DNA of 64,000 nt from Lamprobacter modestohalophilus (GCF_016583905.1 NZ_NRRY01000026.1:1-64000); one strand, 5' to 3'; shown: positions 11,174-20,574, numbered from the stretch's first letter. A program made the numbers and translations. The notes: generated by a model not told the origin, from the letters alone.

Positions 11174-12917
11174 GGGGCAGGGCGTTGGTTAAGGTCACCA
11201 GGATGCGGCAACCGTCGTTGTATTCCGGGTCGATCTCGATGCTGCCACCATGCTGGTTGGCAAGCTCCTGAGCGAGTGGCAGTCCCATGCCGGCACGGCC
11301 GCGACGGTTTCGCCAGCCGATATAGAAGGGCTCAAAGGCCTTGTAGCGATCGCCACTCGGAAAGCCGGGGCCGCTGTCCTGGATGCAGACCTCGACCGCG
11401 TCATCAAGCGCGCGGGTGCTGATATGCAGCTCGCGCTGGCTGCGCCCGGCTTCGCCTGTCGCTTGCAGCGCATTGTCGATCAGGTTCTTGAACAGCGAGC
11501 GCAGCTCGGTCTGGCGCGCGGTAATCTCAGGCAGGACATGCGCTGGACGCCAGTCGACGGTGACGCCGGCGGCGAGCAGCGCATCGGTCTCTAGGGCAAG
11601 CACGTGCCGCACCAGTTCGTTGACATTGACACTGACACAGGCCTCGGCGATCGCGTCCGGGAGCGCCGCTTGCAGTGTTTTCAGCGCCTGCTCGCTGGTC
11701 TCGGTGATCTGCGCCAGGGTCGGCGCGAAGCCCTCGAGGGTGCCGGCGCCATTGGCGAACATGGCGCTCGCCGCGCGCAGCAGGTTGAGCGGGGTCTGAA
11801 TCTGGTAGCTCGCGGCGGCCAGCGCCTCGCGCATGCCTTGCGCCAGTCGTTGCTCGGCAATGCGCGCGCGCAGATGCTCTAGATGAGCGCGCTCGATTTC
11901 GCGATGGCGGGCGGTGACATCAGTGGCGAGCAGTAACAGACGGGCGTCGCCGCGATTGCCGCGACCGAAATAGCTGCGGGCGCTGCCGTCCTGTTCGCTG
12001 ATGCGGGTGCCGGAGCAAGAGAACCAACGCGGACCGAGGCCGCCGGGCACCTCGAGGCTGACCTCGACGTTCTTGAAGTCTTCGCCATCGCCGGTGGCGG
12101 GGACGGTGCGCTCGATGGGGTCGAAACCAGCCTGCTGACGCAGCGCGGCACGGATCAACGGCAAGGGCTCGCGCCCGCGCAGGTCGCCGAACAGTTTTTT
12201 GTACTCCATGTTGTCGAGGATGATCTCGCCCTCGGCGTCGAGCAGCACCATCACCGTTGGCGCGGCGTCGAGCACATTCTCGATACGTGTCTTCTGCTGC
12301 CGAAGTGCGGTCGCGAGCTCATGTTCGCGCGTCACGTCGCGATGCATGCCGAGGAAATAGGCAATCTCGCCGCTGCTATCGAGGACCGGGGAGATGACCA
12401 GCTCGGCGAGGTATTCATCGCCCCCTTTACGCTGGTTCACCAGGGTTCCGGTCCAGGTTTTTTTGCGCTGGATGGTGCGCCAGAGCTGACGATAGATGCT
12501 GTCTGGCGTTGCGTTGCTGGACAGGATCGACTGGTTCTTGCCCAACAGTTCGTCGCGCAGATAGCCGCTGAGATGCTCGAACGCGGCGTTCGCGTAGAGG
12601 ATGCTGGCGGTTGGATCGGTGATCGAGATCGCCACGGGTGCTTGTTCGACGGTCTCGAAATAGAGGCGCGGCGGTAATGGCTCGGAGGCGTTCCCTGCCA
12701 TCAGTCGCAACGCGGTCAGCACCTCGGGCGGGGTGTCATCGGGTGGCTCGCGTAGGAATGCCGAGATGGCATTCTGCATGAGGGGCTGCGCGTTCTTCTT
12801 CAGACCGGCGCTGGCAGATGCGTTGAACGCGTGCGCTGGCGACTGACGCGGCGAGGTCGCACCCGGACTTGGATGCTGCGAAACTGGTGCGCTGCTCTCC
12901 GGGGATGATCGAGCCAT
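11166..12917 (-). CDS. nifL: Nitrogen fixation negative regulator NifL
   Basis: 583 residues. PAS1 (~85-205; YFETVEQAPVAISITDPTA, then FLGMHRDVTREHE) resembles the FAD redox sensor of NifL. PAS2 is at ~210-320. A histidine-kinase-like region has SYQIQTPLNLL where a phosphoacceptor His would sit, so no phosphotransfer is expected. The C-terminal GHKL ATPase fold has DNALQATGEA, IQDSGPGFPSGD and GRAGMGLPLA. NifL blocks NifA by direct contact under oxygen or fixed nitrogen. AGGAG lies 6 nt before ATG 12917. The first ~60 residues are low complexity. First gene of nifLA; no sigma-54 promoter was found upstream, so expression is probably sigma-70 (inference). Confidence 0.94.
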   Translation of the reverse strand: MARSSPESSAPVSQHPSPGATSPRQSPAHAFNASASAGLKKNAQPLMQNAISAFLREPPDDTPPEVLTALRLMAGNASEPLPPRLYFETVEQAPVAISITDPTASILYANAAFEHLSGYLRDELLGKNQSILSSNATPDSIYRQLWRTIQRKKTWTGTLVNQRKGGDEYLAELVISPVLDSSGEIAYFLGMHRDVTREHELATALRQQKTRIENVLDAAPTVMVLLDAEGEIILDNMEYKKLFGDLRGREPLPLIRAALRQQAGFDPIERTVPATGDGEDFKNVEVSLEVPGGLGPRWFSCSGTRISEQDGSARSYFGRGNRGDARLLLLATDVTARHREIERAHLEHLRARIAEQRLAQGMREALAAASYQIQTPLNLLRAASAMFANGAGTLEGFAPTLAQITETSEQALKTLQAALPDAIAEACVSVNVNELVRHVLALETDALLAAGVTVDWRPAHVLPEITARQTELRSLFKNLIDNALQATGEAGRSQRELHISTRALDDAVEVCIQDSGPGFPSGDRYKAFEPFYIGWRNRRGRAGMGLPLAQELANQHGGSIEIDPEYNDGCRILVTLTNALPRD

Positions 12918-12971
12918 GGGTGTCTCCTCTATCGTGACCTAATCTTTTTTCGTGACGAGTCATTGCTGTGT

Positions 12972-13023
12972 CATCAGCGCGGGCCATCAGCGCGGGCCAT
13001 CAGCCTGTGCCATCAGCGCGGGT
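12972..13023. repeat. 4 x 13-bp tandem repeat upstream of nifL
   Basis: Four contiguous copies of CATCAGCGCGGGC; the third is diverged (CATCAGCCTGTGC). The repeat lies 55-106 bp upstream of the nifL start, where a housekeeping promoter or its regulator could sit. Confidence 0.85.
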
Positions 13024-13175
13024 CGGGGCGTTGAGCCCTGACGTTGGCACTGTATTAAGCAGATATCATGCCGGCCCCAAGCTTGCACCATCCTGGCCGA
13101 CACTGTCATGCCTCTATCAGGCTCCGGCTCTTGGCGCTGTCGGGATGTTTGACCGACAGGAAACGCAGATAGCCT

Positions 13176-13191
13176 TGTCGGTTTTACGACA
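13176..13191. promoter_or_regulatory. NifA upstream activator site, distal (rnf)
   Basis: TGT-N10-ACA (TGTCGGTTTTACGACA), the NifA-binding consensus, inside a nearly palindromic 18-mer. It lies about 180 bp upstream of the -24 element of the rnf promoter. Confidence 0.75.
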
Positions 13192-13216
13192 ATTTACTGT
13201 GGCCCAGCATGCTGGC

Positions 13217-13232
13217 TGTGTCGTCCGCGACA
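13217..13232. promoter_or_regulatory. NifA upstream activator site, proximal (rnf)
   Basis: TGTGTCGTCCGCGACA fits TGT-N10-ACA. It is 41 bp from the distal site (about four helical turns) and about 137 bp upstream of the rnf -24 element, so the two could act from the same DNA face. Confidence 0.75.
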
Positions 13233-13368
13233 GCTGACCCGCGTGCTCGACGGCTGAGCACAGTCCACCTCGAGCCAGTCCAGCGTGGCCGAAGACCCCC
13301 GGTCTGATGAGGATTTCGGCTTAGGTCAGGGGTCGCTCACTCCGCTTTTCGCGCGGGCTGCGCAGCGC

Positions 13369-13384
13369 TGGCATTCAGTTTGCT
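13369..13384 (+). promoter_or_regulatory. Sigma-54 promoter of the rnf operon
   Basis: TGGCATTCAGTTTGCT matches the -24/-12 consensus TGGCAC-N5-TTGCT with one mismatch and exact GG/GC spacing. It lies 78 bp before the rnfA start. Confidence 0.85.
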
Positions 13385-13461
13385 AGATGCACCCAGTCTC
13401 GATTGCGCGCCGCCCCGGCTGTGCGTTGACTGCCCTCGCTGGAGAGCCCTGCTGAAGCCCC

Positions 13462-14037
13462 ATGACTGAGTCTTTGATGTTGATCCTCGCGACCGCGCTG
13501 GTGAACAACGTGGTGCTCGTCAAATTCCTTGGCCTTTGCCCATTCATGGGGGTGTCTGGGAAGCTTGATACCGCACTTGGTATGGGTTTGGCGACGACCT
13601 TTGTGCTGACCCTGGCCGCGGCGGCCAGTTGGCTGTTGGAGCATTGGCTGCTGGCGCCGCTGGAGATCGGATTTTTGCGCATCCTGACCTTCATTCTCGT
13701 CATCGCTGCAGTGGTGCAGTTCACCGAGATGATGGTGCGCAAGGTCTCGCCGATGCTGTATCAAGTGCTTGGCATCTTCCTGCCGTTGATCACGACCAAT
13801 TGCGCGGTCTTGGGCGTGGCCTTGCTGAACGTCCAGGAGCAGCACAGCTTTGTCGAGAGCCTGCTCTACGGATTTGGCTCGGCGCTCGGTTTCACCTTGG
13901 TGATGGTGCTGTTTGCCGGGCTACGCGAGCGCCTGGCACTGGCGCAGGTGCCGGCGACCTTCGCCGGGGCGCCGATTGCCTTCATCGTTGCCGGGCTGCT
14001 GTCGCTGGCCTTTATGGGTTTCGCGGGGCTGGCGTGA
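13462..14037 (+). CDS. rnfA: Electron transport complex subunit RnfA
   Basis: 191-residue integral membrane protein with six predicted helices, the usual RnfA/RsxA length. It starts [20 protein letters not shown] and contains [19 protein letters not shown] and [14 protein letters not shown]; the paired inverted-repeat Cys motifs (LCPFMG, TNCA) hold the intramembrane [2Fe-2S] cluster shared with RnfE. Part of the ion-motive NADH:ferredoxin oxidoreductase that drives low-potential electrons to nitrogenase. First gene behind a NifA-type promoter, so this copy is the nitrogen-fixation Rnf. Confidence 0.96.
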   Translation: MTESLMLILATALVNNVVLVKFLGLCPFMGVSGKLDTALGMGLATTFVLTLAAAASWLLEHWLLAPLEIGFLRILTFILVIAAVVQFTEMMVRKVSPMLYQVLGIFLPLITTNCAVLGVALLNVQEQHSFVESLLYGFGSALGFTLVMVLFAGLRERLALAQVPATFAGAPIAFIVAGLLSLAFMGFAGLA

Positions 14038-14160
14038 GGATGGTCGTTGCAGCTGATCGCCGGATGGAGACAGCCGGCAACCCTTTAGCCCCGCGCGCGA
14101 GCCGATTCCAGCGCTAACTTCAGTGCGAACCTCAGCGCTCACTTTGGAGCCTTCGACATC

Positions 14161-14688
14161 ATGGTTTTTGCGATCCTGAGCTTGACCACACTTGGCCTCG
14201 GGCTGGGCGCGCTGCTCGGCGTTGCGGCGCGCTTCTTGAAGGTTGAGGAGAGTCCGCTGGTGGCCGAGATCGAGGCACTGTTGCCCGGCTCTCAATGTGG
14301 CCAATGTGGCTTTCCAGGCTGTGCACCAGCGGCAGCGGCGATCGCGGAGGGCAAGGCGCCAGTGACCCTCTGTCCGCCTGGAGGGCGAGCCTTGGCGCAG
14401 GCCTTGGCGCAGCGCCTCGGGGTGAGCATTGATCTTAGCGCGGTTGCCGAGCAGGCGCCGAAGGTAGCCTTTGTCCACGAGCGGCTCTGTGTCGGCTGCA
14501 CCAAGTGCTTCAAGCGCTGCCCGACCGATGCCATCGTCGGCGCTAAGGATCAGATCCATGCCGTGTTCGAGGACGCCTGCATCGGCTGTGGCGATTGCGC
14601 CGAGGACTGCCCGACCGAGTGCATCGAGATGCGCAGCCCAACTCAGACCCCATCGAATTGGATCTGGCCGCAGCCGGTGGCGGCCTGA
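14161..14688 (+). CDS. rnfB: Electron transport complex subunit RnfB
   Basis: 175 residues. An N-terminal membrane anchor (~3-25) is followed by the four-Cys cluster domain QCGQCGFPGCAPAAAAIAEG (~45-65) and two ferredoxin [4Fe-4S] motifs, CVGCTKCFKRCPTDAI and CIGCGDCAEDCPTECI. RnfB passes electrons between the Rnf core and ferredoxin. It follows rnfA after 123 bp; GGAG about 12 nt upstream supports ATG 14161. The C-terminus is slightly shorter than some homologues. Confidence 0.95.
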   Translation: MVFAILSLTTLGLGLGALLGVAARFLKVEESPLVAEIEALLPGSQCGQCGFPGCAPAAAAIAEGKAPVTLCPPGGRALAQALAQRLGVSIDLSAVAEQAPKVAFVHERLCVGCTKCFKRCPTDAIVGAKDQIHAVFEDACIGCGDCAEDCPTECIEMRSPTQTPSNWIWPQPVAA

Positions 14689-14761
14689 CCCATCGATATG
14701 AAGCTTGATCCGCTCTGTTGACGCATGATCCATTCTACTCACGCTCGCTGAGGCCTGTTCG

Positions 14762-16423
14762 ATGCAACTGTTCCGAATCCGTGGCGGCGTGCATCCCGAC
14801 GACCGCAAGACCCTCGCCGCTGGTCGGCCGATCGAGCCTTTGCCGATGCCGAAGCTGCTGCATATCCCGTTACAGCAGCATATCGGCGCGATCGCCAATC
14901 CGCTGGTGCAGCGACGTCAGTATGTCGCCAAGGGCGAGCGCATCGCCCAGGCTCAGGGCGCGGTCTCGGCGCCGATCCATGCGCCGACCTCGGGTCGCAT
15001 CGTTGGGCTGGGTCTGTATCCCGCCAATCACCCCTCCGGACTCTCGGTGCGCACCATCACCCTGCAGCCGGATGGCAAGGATCGCTGGCACAAGCGTATC
15101 GAAGGCGTCGCTGATCCCTTTGCGTTGGAGCCGGCTGAGATCGCGCAGCGAGTGGCGGATGCTGGCGTCGTCGGCATGGGGGGCGCGACCTTTCCATCGG
15201 CGGTCAAGCTTGGGCTCGGCAAGCGCTACAAGCTGTCGACCTTGGTCATCAATGGCTCCGAGTGCGAGCCCTATCTGACCTGTGACGATCAACTGATGCG
15301 CGAGCAGGCTGAGGCGATCGTTGATGGTGCGCGCATCATGGCGCGGGCGCTTGGCGTCGATCGCCTGCTCATCGGAATCGAGGGCAACAAGCCCGAGGCG
15401 CTGGCGGCGATGCAACGGGCCACGGCCGAACTCGATGGGGCCGATGTGGTGCGACTGCCGATGCGTTATCCGATGGGCTCAGAAAAGCATCTGGTGCAGA
15501 CCCTGACCGGTCAGGAGACACCGGCACGGGGGCTGACCGCCGATATCGGGGTCGTGGTGCATAACCCGGCGACCGCCTTCGCCGTGCATGAGGCGCTACG
15601 CTTCGGTCAGCCGTTGGTCTCGCGCGTCATCAGCGTCACCGGCGGGGCGATCAGCGCGCCGAAGAACCTGCGGGTGCTGATCGGCACCAAGATCGAAGAC
15701 CTGATCGAGCATTGCGGGCGCTTCCGCGAAGACCCCGACCGTTTGATCGCCGGCGGGCCGATGATGGGGCAGCCGATCCCGGAGCTACGGGTGCCGGTGA
15801 TGAAGGGCACTAACGGCATCCTGGCGCTGACCGCGGCTGAGACCGGCAAGCGCGAGCCGCAACCCTGTATCCGCTGCGGTAGCTGTGTGCAGGCCTGTCC
15901 CTGTGGGCTGGTGCCGCTCGGTATGGCGGCGCATGTGCGCAGTGGCGATCTCGATGGCGCGGTCTCGACTGGGCTGATGGATTGCATCGGCTGCGGCTCC
16001 TGCGCCTATGTCTGTCCGGCGCACATCCCGCTGGTGCAGTTCTTCAATCACGCCAAGGGTGAGCTGGCCGCGCGTGGTCGGGCCAAGCAGAAGCAGACAG
16101 AGACCAAACGCCTTGCCGAGCATCGTGCGCAGCGGCTCGAGGCGCAGAAGCGTGCCAAGCGTGAGGCGATGGCCAAGCGCAAGCGCGAGGCCGAGGCGAA
16201 GAAACAGGCTGAAGCGAAGGCACAGGCCGAAGCAAAGGCGCAGGCCGAGGCGAAGGCGCAGGCCGAGGCGGAGAGGCAGGCCGTAGCACATCAGCAGGTC
16301 ATAGCAGCCAATCAGGCTGAGGCCAAGATCGAGCCTCAGACTGAGCCGTCGGCCGAAAACGGGCTCGAGCAAGCGCCTGAGTCGAATCAAGACAAGGCGG
16401 TTGCGGAGGCGCAAGCATGCTAG
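14762..16423 (+). CDS. rnfC: Electron transport complex subunit RnfC
   Basis: 553-residue peripheral subunit binding NADH and FMN. The N-terminus (GGVHPDDRK, Q-H-IGA) is the RnfC barrel domain; the NADH/FMN domain has VGMGGATFPSAVKL and NGSECEPYLTCDD. Two [4Fe-4S] motifs follow, CIRCGSCVQACPCGL (~370) and CIGCGSCAYVCPAHIP (~410). The final ~120 residues are a Lys/Ala/Glu-rich coiled coil, partly built from AEAKAQ hexapeptide repeats, a variable tail as in enterobacterial RsxC. The stop overlaps rnfD by 7 nt. Confidence 0.95.
   Translation: MQLFRIRGGVHPDDRKTLAAGRPIEPLPMPKLLHIPLQQHIGAIANPLVQRRQYVAKGERIAQAQGAVSAPIHAPTSGRIVGLGLYPANHPSGLSVRTITLQPDGKDRWHKRIEGVADPFALEPAEIAQRVADAGVVGMGGATFPSAVKLGLGKRYKLSTLVINGSECEPYLTCDDQLMREQAEAIVDGARIMARALGVDRLLIGIEGNKPEALAAMQRATAELDGADVVRLPMRYPMGSEKHLVQTLTGQETPARGLTADIGVVVHNPATAFAVHEALRFGQPLVSRVISVTGGAISAPKNLRVLIGTKIEDLIEHCGRFREDPDRLIAGGPMMGQPIPELRVPVMKGTNGILALTAAETGKREPQPCIRCGSCVQACPCGLVPLGMAAHVRSGDLDGAVSTGLMDCIGCGSCAYVCPAHIPLVQFFNHAKGELAARGRAKQKQTETKRLAEHRAQRLEAQKRAKREAMAKRKREAEAKKQAEAKAQAEAKAQAEAKAQAEAERQAVAHQQVIAANQAEAKIEPQTEPSAENGLEQAPESNQDKAVAEAQAC
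16195..16280. repeat. In-frame tandem repeat in the rnfC tail
   Basis: Four to five degenerate 18-bp units encode Ala-Glu-Ala-Lys-Ala-Gln. The frame is preserved and the product is a charged helix. Confidence 0.8.
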
Positions 16424-17514
16424 ACAGTTCACTCCTCGCCAGCCCGCACGCGCATGCGCCGGTCAGCATCAGCCGCACCATGGGGCTGGTCCTGCTGGCG
16501 CTGCTGCCGGCGACGCTGCTCGGCCTCTGGCAATTTGGCTGGCCGGCGATCCTGTTATTCGCCGCCACGCTGAGTGCCGCGCTCCTGTTCGAGGCGTTGG
16601 CGCTGATCCTCGGCGGTAAGCCGCTGCGACCGACCCTGATGGATGGCTCGGCACTGCTCACCGGCTGGCTGCTGGTGATGACCTTGCCGCCCTGGGCGCC
16701 TTGGTGGATCGGCGTGCTGGGCGCCTTTATCGCCATCATCGTCGGCAAGCAGGTGTTTGGTGGACTGGGCCAGAACCTGTTCAATCCCGCGATGGTGGCG
16801 CGGGTGGTGTTGCTGGTCTCGTTTCCGCTGGAGATGACGCAGTGGGTGGGTCCACAGCCGCTGTTCTTCGAGCAGACGCCGGGGCTCAGCGCCGGACTGG
16901 CGATTAGTCTGGACGGGCTAGCCGCGCCCTGGGATGCGATGAGCGGCGCCTCGATCCTGGGCCAGGTCGATCTGATCCTGCAGCAGGGTGGCGATCTGGC
17001 CGCGGCGACCCCCGAGCTGTTTGCGCCGTTGCGTGCCTTGCTGGGTGGTATCCCTGGCAGCCTCGGCGAGACCTCGGCGCTGCTGCTGCTGCTCGGCGGG
17101 CTCTTCCTGATCCGCAAGGGCGTGATCGACTGGGTGATCCCGGTCGCGGTCCTGCTCGGCGTTGCGGTTCCGGCCAGCCTGCTGCACCTGCTCGACCCCG
17201 CACGCTTTGCCGGCCCGCTGCTGCATTTGCTCGCCGGCGCGACCCTGCTGACGGCCTTTTTCATCGCCACAGATCCGGTGACTTCGCCGGTCTCGCGGCT
17301 CGGTCAGACGGTGTTCGGGGCAGGGATCGGGCTGCTGATCTATCTGATCCGGACCTTCGGCGCCTATCCCGAGGGGGCCGCCTTCGCCATCCTGCTGATG
17401 AATGCGGCGACGCCGATGATCGATCATTACATCAAGCCGCGTATCTTCGGCCGCGATCGGCGCGGGCGCCCGCTGCCGGTGGCTGGGGATACCGCCCAGG
17501 AGCGCCAGCGATGA
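16417..17514 (+). CDS. rnfD: Electron transport complex subunit RnfD
   Basis: 365-residue multi-pass membrane protein of the NqrB/RnfD family. [16 protein letters not shown], the covalent-flavin region [12 protein letters not shown] (~170) and TDPVTSP are family features. The flavin-attachment motif usually ends in Thr (SGAT); here the corresponding residue reads Ser (SGAS), which may alter or abolish covalent FMN. A hydrophilic loop before TM helices at ~195-290 is normal. Overlaps rnfC by 7 nt and rnfG by 4 nt, indicating tight coupling. Confidence 0.94.
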   Translation: MLDSSLLASPHAHAPVSISRTMGLVLLALLPATLLGLWQFGWPAILLFAATLSAALLFEALALILGGKPLRPTLMDGSALLTGWLLVMTLPPWAPWWIGVLGAFIAIIVGKQVFGGLGQNLFNPAMVARVVLLVSFPLEMTQWVGPQPLFFEQTPGLSAGLAISLDGLAAPWDAMSGASILGQVDLILQQGGDLAAATPELFAPLRALLGGIPGSLGETSALLLLLGGLFLIRKGVIDWVIPVAVLLGVAVPASLLHLLDPARFAGPLLHLLAGATLLTAFFIATDPVTSPVSRLGQTVFGAGIGLLIYLIRTFGAYPEGAAFAILLMNAATPMIDHYIKPRIFGRDRRGRPLPVAGDTAQERQR

Positions 17515-18209
17515 GCCGATCTCTGCCACAAACCTTCACCGATCGGGATGGCATCGGTTATCAGGCACTGCTGCTGGCTGGATTCGCGCTCGCCGCCTCG
17601 GTGCTGCTGGTGGTCGGGAATCTGGTCACCAAGGGGCCGATCGCCGAGCGCAAGGCCGAGGATCTGCTGGCGTCGCTGGAGCAGGTGATTCCCGCGGAGC
17701 TGCATGACAACGACCTGCTCGCGAATCCGATGATGATTCCGCGTTCGAGCTTAAACTCGGGTTCGGGTTCGAGCCGAAGCCCGAGCCGTCATGGCGAGAA
17801 CCCGATCATCGTCTACCGCGCGCTGCGGGGGTTGGACGTGACGGCGGTCGCCTTTGAGACCCTTGGCCAAGGCTATGCCGGCCCGATCCGCGTGCTGCTC
17901 GGGATCGGTGTCGATGGACGCATCCTCGGCGCCCGGGTGCTGGCGCACAGCGAGACCCCAGGGCTTGGCGACAAGATCGAGATTGCGCGTGACGCTTGGA
18001 TCACCGATTTCAATGGCCGCGATCTCACCGATCCGCCGCCCGAGCAGTGGGCAGTGAAGAAGGATGGCGGCGTCTTCGATCAATTCAGTGGCGCGACCAT
18101 TACCCCACGTGCGGTGGTCGCGGCGATCAAGGGCGGACTCGAGATCTTCGCCGCGCAGCGCGATGCCTTGATCGCCTCAGTCGTGATCACGACCGAGACC
18201 AGCCAATAA
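17511..18209 (+). CDS. rnfG: Electron transport complex subunit RnfG
   Basis: 232 residues. One N-terminal membrane helix (~20-42) anchors a periplasmic FMN-binding domain. The covalent FMN site is intact: [13 protein letters not shown] (~196-208). [15 protein letters not shown] and [12 protein letters not shown] are family motifs. A serine/glycine-rich stretch ([17 protein letters not shown], ~80-96) coded by short repeats interrupts the domain, similar to insertions in other genes here. Starts in an ATGA overlap with rnfD. Confidence 0.94.
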   Translation: MSRSLPQTFTDRDGIGYQALLLAGFALAASVLLVVGNLVTKGPIAERKAEDLLASLEQVIPAELHDNDLLANPMMIPRSSLNSGSGSSRSPSRHGENPIIVYRALRGLDVTAVAFETLGQGYAGPIRVLLGIGVDGRILGARVLAHSETPGLGDKIEIARDAWITDFNGRDLTDPPPEQWAVKKDGGVFDQFSGATITPRAVVAAIKGGLEIFAAQRDALIASVVITTETSQ

Positions 18210-18330
18210 TGGCTCTCGTTCTAAGCATGGCGATTAAACCGCGTCCAGAGACAGAAACGTCATTTTTCCGCAGCGGGTGCGGTCAACATTGCACATCCCA
18301 AAATGGACGTGGTTTAGAAGCTGGCTTGAT

Positions 18331-18357
18331 ACATGACCTCAGAACATGACCTCAGAT
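18331..18357. repeat. Direct repeat in the rnfG-rnfE spacer
   Basis: Two tandem copies of ACATGACCTCAGA lie in the 167-bp spacer upstream of rnfE. The rest of the spacer shows no promoter or terminator I can support. Confidence 0.6.
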
Positions 18358-18376
18358 CCAGTGGGAAGCGCTCGCG

Positions 18377-19087
18377 ATGACCAAAGACCTTAACGAGACC
18401 GCCCGTGAACGCACCCCTTGGGGCCGCATCGCTCGCGATGGGCTTTGGGACAACAATGTGGTGCTGGCGCAGATGCTGGCACTCTGCCCGTTGCTCGCGG
18501 TCACCGGCACTGCCACCAATGGGCTTGGCCTTGGACTGGCGTCGCTGGTGGTGATGGTTGCTTCGGGGCTTCTGGTCTCGAGTCTGCGCGGGCTGATCAC
18601 ACCGCAGGTGCGCATCCCGGTGTTCGTGCTGATCATCGCCACCTTGGTGACGTTGGTCGATCTGGCGATGAATGCCTGGCTGCACGATCTGCACAAGGTG
18701 CTCGGGCTATTCATTCCGTTGATCGTGACCAACTGCGCCATCCTCGGTCGCGCCGAGTCCTTCGCCTCGCGCAATCGGATTGCGCCGGCGGTGTTCGACG
18801 GGCTGATGATGGGCGTCGGCTTCACGCTGGTCCTCGTCACGCTCGGCGCGATGCGCGAGCTGATTGGCTCTGGAACCCTGTTCGCGAATGCCTCCTTGCT
18901 GCTCGGCGAGGCGATGGGCTTCTTGGAGGTGACGCTGATTTCGGACTATCGCGGCTTCTTGCTGATGATCTTGCCGCCGGGTGGTTTCCTAGCCCTAGGG
19001 TTCTTGCTGGCTGGCCAGCGACTGCTAAAACGGTTGCCGAACATCAAGCGCCGTGCACAGTCGGCCTCGCTTGCATCGCCAGGGTGA
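18377..19087 (+). CDS. rnfE: Electron transport complex subunit RnfE
   Basis: 236-residue membrane protein homologous to RnfA and forming the membrane core with it. It has GLWDNNVVLAQMLALCPLLAVTG, FIPLIVTNCAILGRAE and the pair of Cys motifs (LCPLLA, TNCAIL) for the shared [2Fe-2S]. The last ~20 residues are basic and cytoplasmic. Same operon as rnfABCDG, though separated by 167 bp. Confidence 0.95.
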   Translation: MTKDLNETARERTPWGRIARDGLWDNNVVLAQMLALCPLLAVTGTATNGLGLGLASLVVMVASGLLVSSLRGLITPQVRIPVFVLIIATLVTLVDLAMNAWLHDLHKVLGLFIPLIVTNCAILGRAESFASRNRIAPAVFDGLMMGVGFTLVLVTLGAMRELIGSGTLFANASLLLGEAMGFLEVTLISDYRGFLLMILPPGGFLALGFLLAGQRLLKRLPNIKRRAQSASLASPG

Positions 19088-19232
19088 TTGGCTGCTTTGG
19101 CTTGACGCTGATGCCTGTGGCCAAGTGTCGCTGCCGAGCCAGGCGAGATCCTCAGGCGAAACCTCCAGGCGAGATCCTGGTTGTTGACTGCTTTTCCATC
19201 CCATCAATTCAGCTCAACAAGAGGCTTGATCC

Positions 19233-19493
19233 ATGCACATCGGTGTCGCCTACGCAGACAAGTTCAAACACACCTGGTTGAACCTTGACGTTCCGGACGG
19301 CAGCACGGTGCGCGAGGCGATTGAGCACTCGGGGCTGCTGCGCCAATATCCGGATATCGACCTCGACATCCAGCGTGTCGGCATCTTCGGCAAGCTCAGC
19401 AAGCTCGACGCCAAGGTCAACGACGGTGATCGGGTCGAGATCTACCGGCCTATCACTGTCGATCCCGAGACCGTTGAACGGCGTGATCGGTGA
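19233..19493 (+). CDS. rnfH: RnfH family (UPF0125) protein
   Basis: 86 residues, beta-grasp (ubiquitin-like) fold. Family features are the start MHIGVAYAD, then LNLDVPDGSTVREAIEHSG and KLDAKVNDGDRVEIYRPI. RnfH is often the last gene of nif-linked rnf operons; its exact role is not established. The spacer from rnfE (145 bp) contains repeats of AGGCGAGATCCT. It converges with nifM; the 157-bp gap to 19650 shows no clear terminator. Confidence 0.9.
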   Translation: MHIGVAYADKFKHTWLNLDVPDGSTVREAIEHSGLLRQYPDIDLDIQRVGIFGKLSKLDAKVNDGDRVEIYRPITVDPETVERRDR

Positions 19494-19650
19494 GGGTAGC
19501 GGTTGCCGTGTTTGTTGCACTCAGTCGTGAGTCTGGTCTTTGGGATTGAGCAGCGCAATCCAGTAGCCGGTGTCGGCGAAGACAGCTCGCATCAGACGGT
19601 TTTTTCGGCAGCTTAGAGAGACTGATCCGGATTGATCGGCTTTGTAATCT

Positions 19651-20574
19651 TCAAGCCTTCAAGCTCGCTAGCCATTGCCGCTGCTGCTCCTTGCGGCGGC
19701 GCTGTTCGAGCGCGCTGTGGATACGCGGCCGAACCGAATCGAACGGCAGCGTCTTGGCGGGATGGATGGCCTCGCAAAGCAGCAGGTGAAAGCCGAGCTC
19801 GGACTCGAGCACGCCGCTGAGCTGGCCTGCTGCAAGCGCGAACAACGCGGCATCGAGGGCGGGGTAGAGCTGGCCGCGGTTGAGCCTGCCAAGCTGACCG
19901 CCTTCCATCGCGGTTGGGCATTCGGAGCCTTTGCGGGCTTCATCGATAAAGGCGTTGAGCAGGGCGGCCGCTGGGGCATCGGCCTGGACGCTGGCCTGTG
20001 CTTGCAGGCGCTCGCTGATGGCGTCGATGCGTGCGCGTGCGGCACTGCGGCAATTTTCGGGATAGTCGTCGTTGATCGTGATCAGGATGTGGCGTGCGCT
20101 GCGGGTCTCGGGGGTGTCGAAGCGCTCGCGATGCAGCTCGTAGAAGAGCCGTTCATCGGCGTCGGTGATCGGCGCATGGCGCGCACCGACGCGCTGCATC
20201 ACGGCATCGAAGATCAGCTCGCGGCGCAAGGCTTGGCGCAGCTCACGGCTGTTGAGACCATTACGCTTAAGGTCGGCCTCGAGCTCGCTTTGGCTCTCGT
20301 AGCGCTGCTTGACTGCTTGATAGGCGCGTTGGACCTGGGTATCGGGGATCAACACATCCAACGCTTCGGTACTCTTCAAGACCTGCTCTTCGAGGGCGAA
20401 GCTGCGCTGGGCCTGACGCTCGGCTTCAGCCAACTCGTCGCGAGACAGGGCAGGGATGTTGCGTTGAAAGCGAGCCGTTGCGGCGCGCAGCAGATGGTAG
20501 CGGTAGTGCTCGGGCTCGGCGTCCTGTTGACCGGACGCTGTGGGGTTGGGGGCAATGGCCTGCGATGCGCTCAT
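19651..20574 (-). CDS. nifM: NifM, parvulin-type peptidyl-prolyl isomerase for nitrogenase Fe protein
   Basis: 307 residues. The N-terminal ~125 are helical (YRYHLLRAATARFQRNIPAL) and the C-terminal half is a rotamase/PpiC domain: SARHILITINDDYPEN, GGQLGRLNRGQLYPALDAALF, ESELGFHLLLCE. NifM is needed to mature NifH. ATG 20574 overlaps the nifZ stop as ATGA; upstream in-frame codons would run into nifZ. Last gene of the nifV-orf-nifW-nifZ-nifM unit. Confidence 0.93.
   Translation of the reverse strand: MSASQAIAPNPTASGQQDAEPEHYRYHLLRAATARFQRNIPALSRDELAEAERQAQRSFALEEQVLKSTEALDVLIPDTQVQRAYQAVKQRYESQSELEADLKRNGLNSRELRQALRRELIFDAVMQRVGARHAPITDADERLFYELHRERFDTPETRSARHILITINDDYPENCRSAARARIDAISERLQAQASVQADAPAAALLNAFIDEARKGSECPTAMEGGQLGRLNRGQLYPALDAALFALAAGQLSGVLESELGFHLLLCEAIHPAKTLPFDSVRPRIHSALEQRRRKEQQRQWLASLKA

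Larger units (their letters stand above)
12918..13461. other. Divergent nifL / rnfA intergenic region (544 bp)
   Basis: No convincing gene. It holds a 4 x 13 bp tandem repeat next to nifL, two NifA-type sites, and a sigma-54 promoter facing rnfA, each listed separately. No obvious IHF consensus was found between the activator sites and the promoter. Confidence 0.7.

Noticed and set aside
12972-13023. Tandem repeats considered as a CRISPR array
   Set aside because: Units are contiguous, 8-18 bp, without spacers; no cas genes are present. The same applies to the other tandem repeats in the window.
13045-13060. TGGCAC followed by GC, possible second rnf sigma-54 promoter
   Set aside because: The GG-to-GC spacing is one base too long, and it lies upstream of both NifA sites.
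12968-13237. 89-codon open frame between nifL and rnfA
   Set aside because: Starts in a tandem repeat and spans both NifA sites; no family features.
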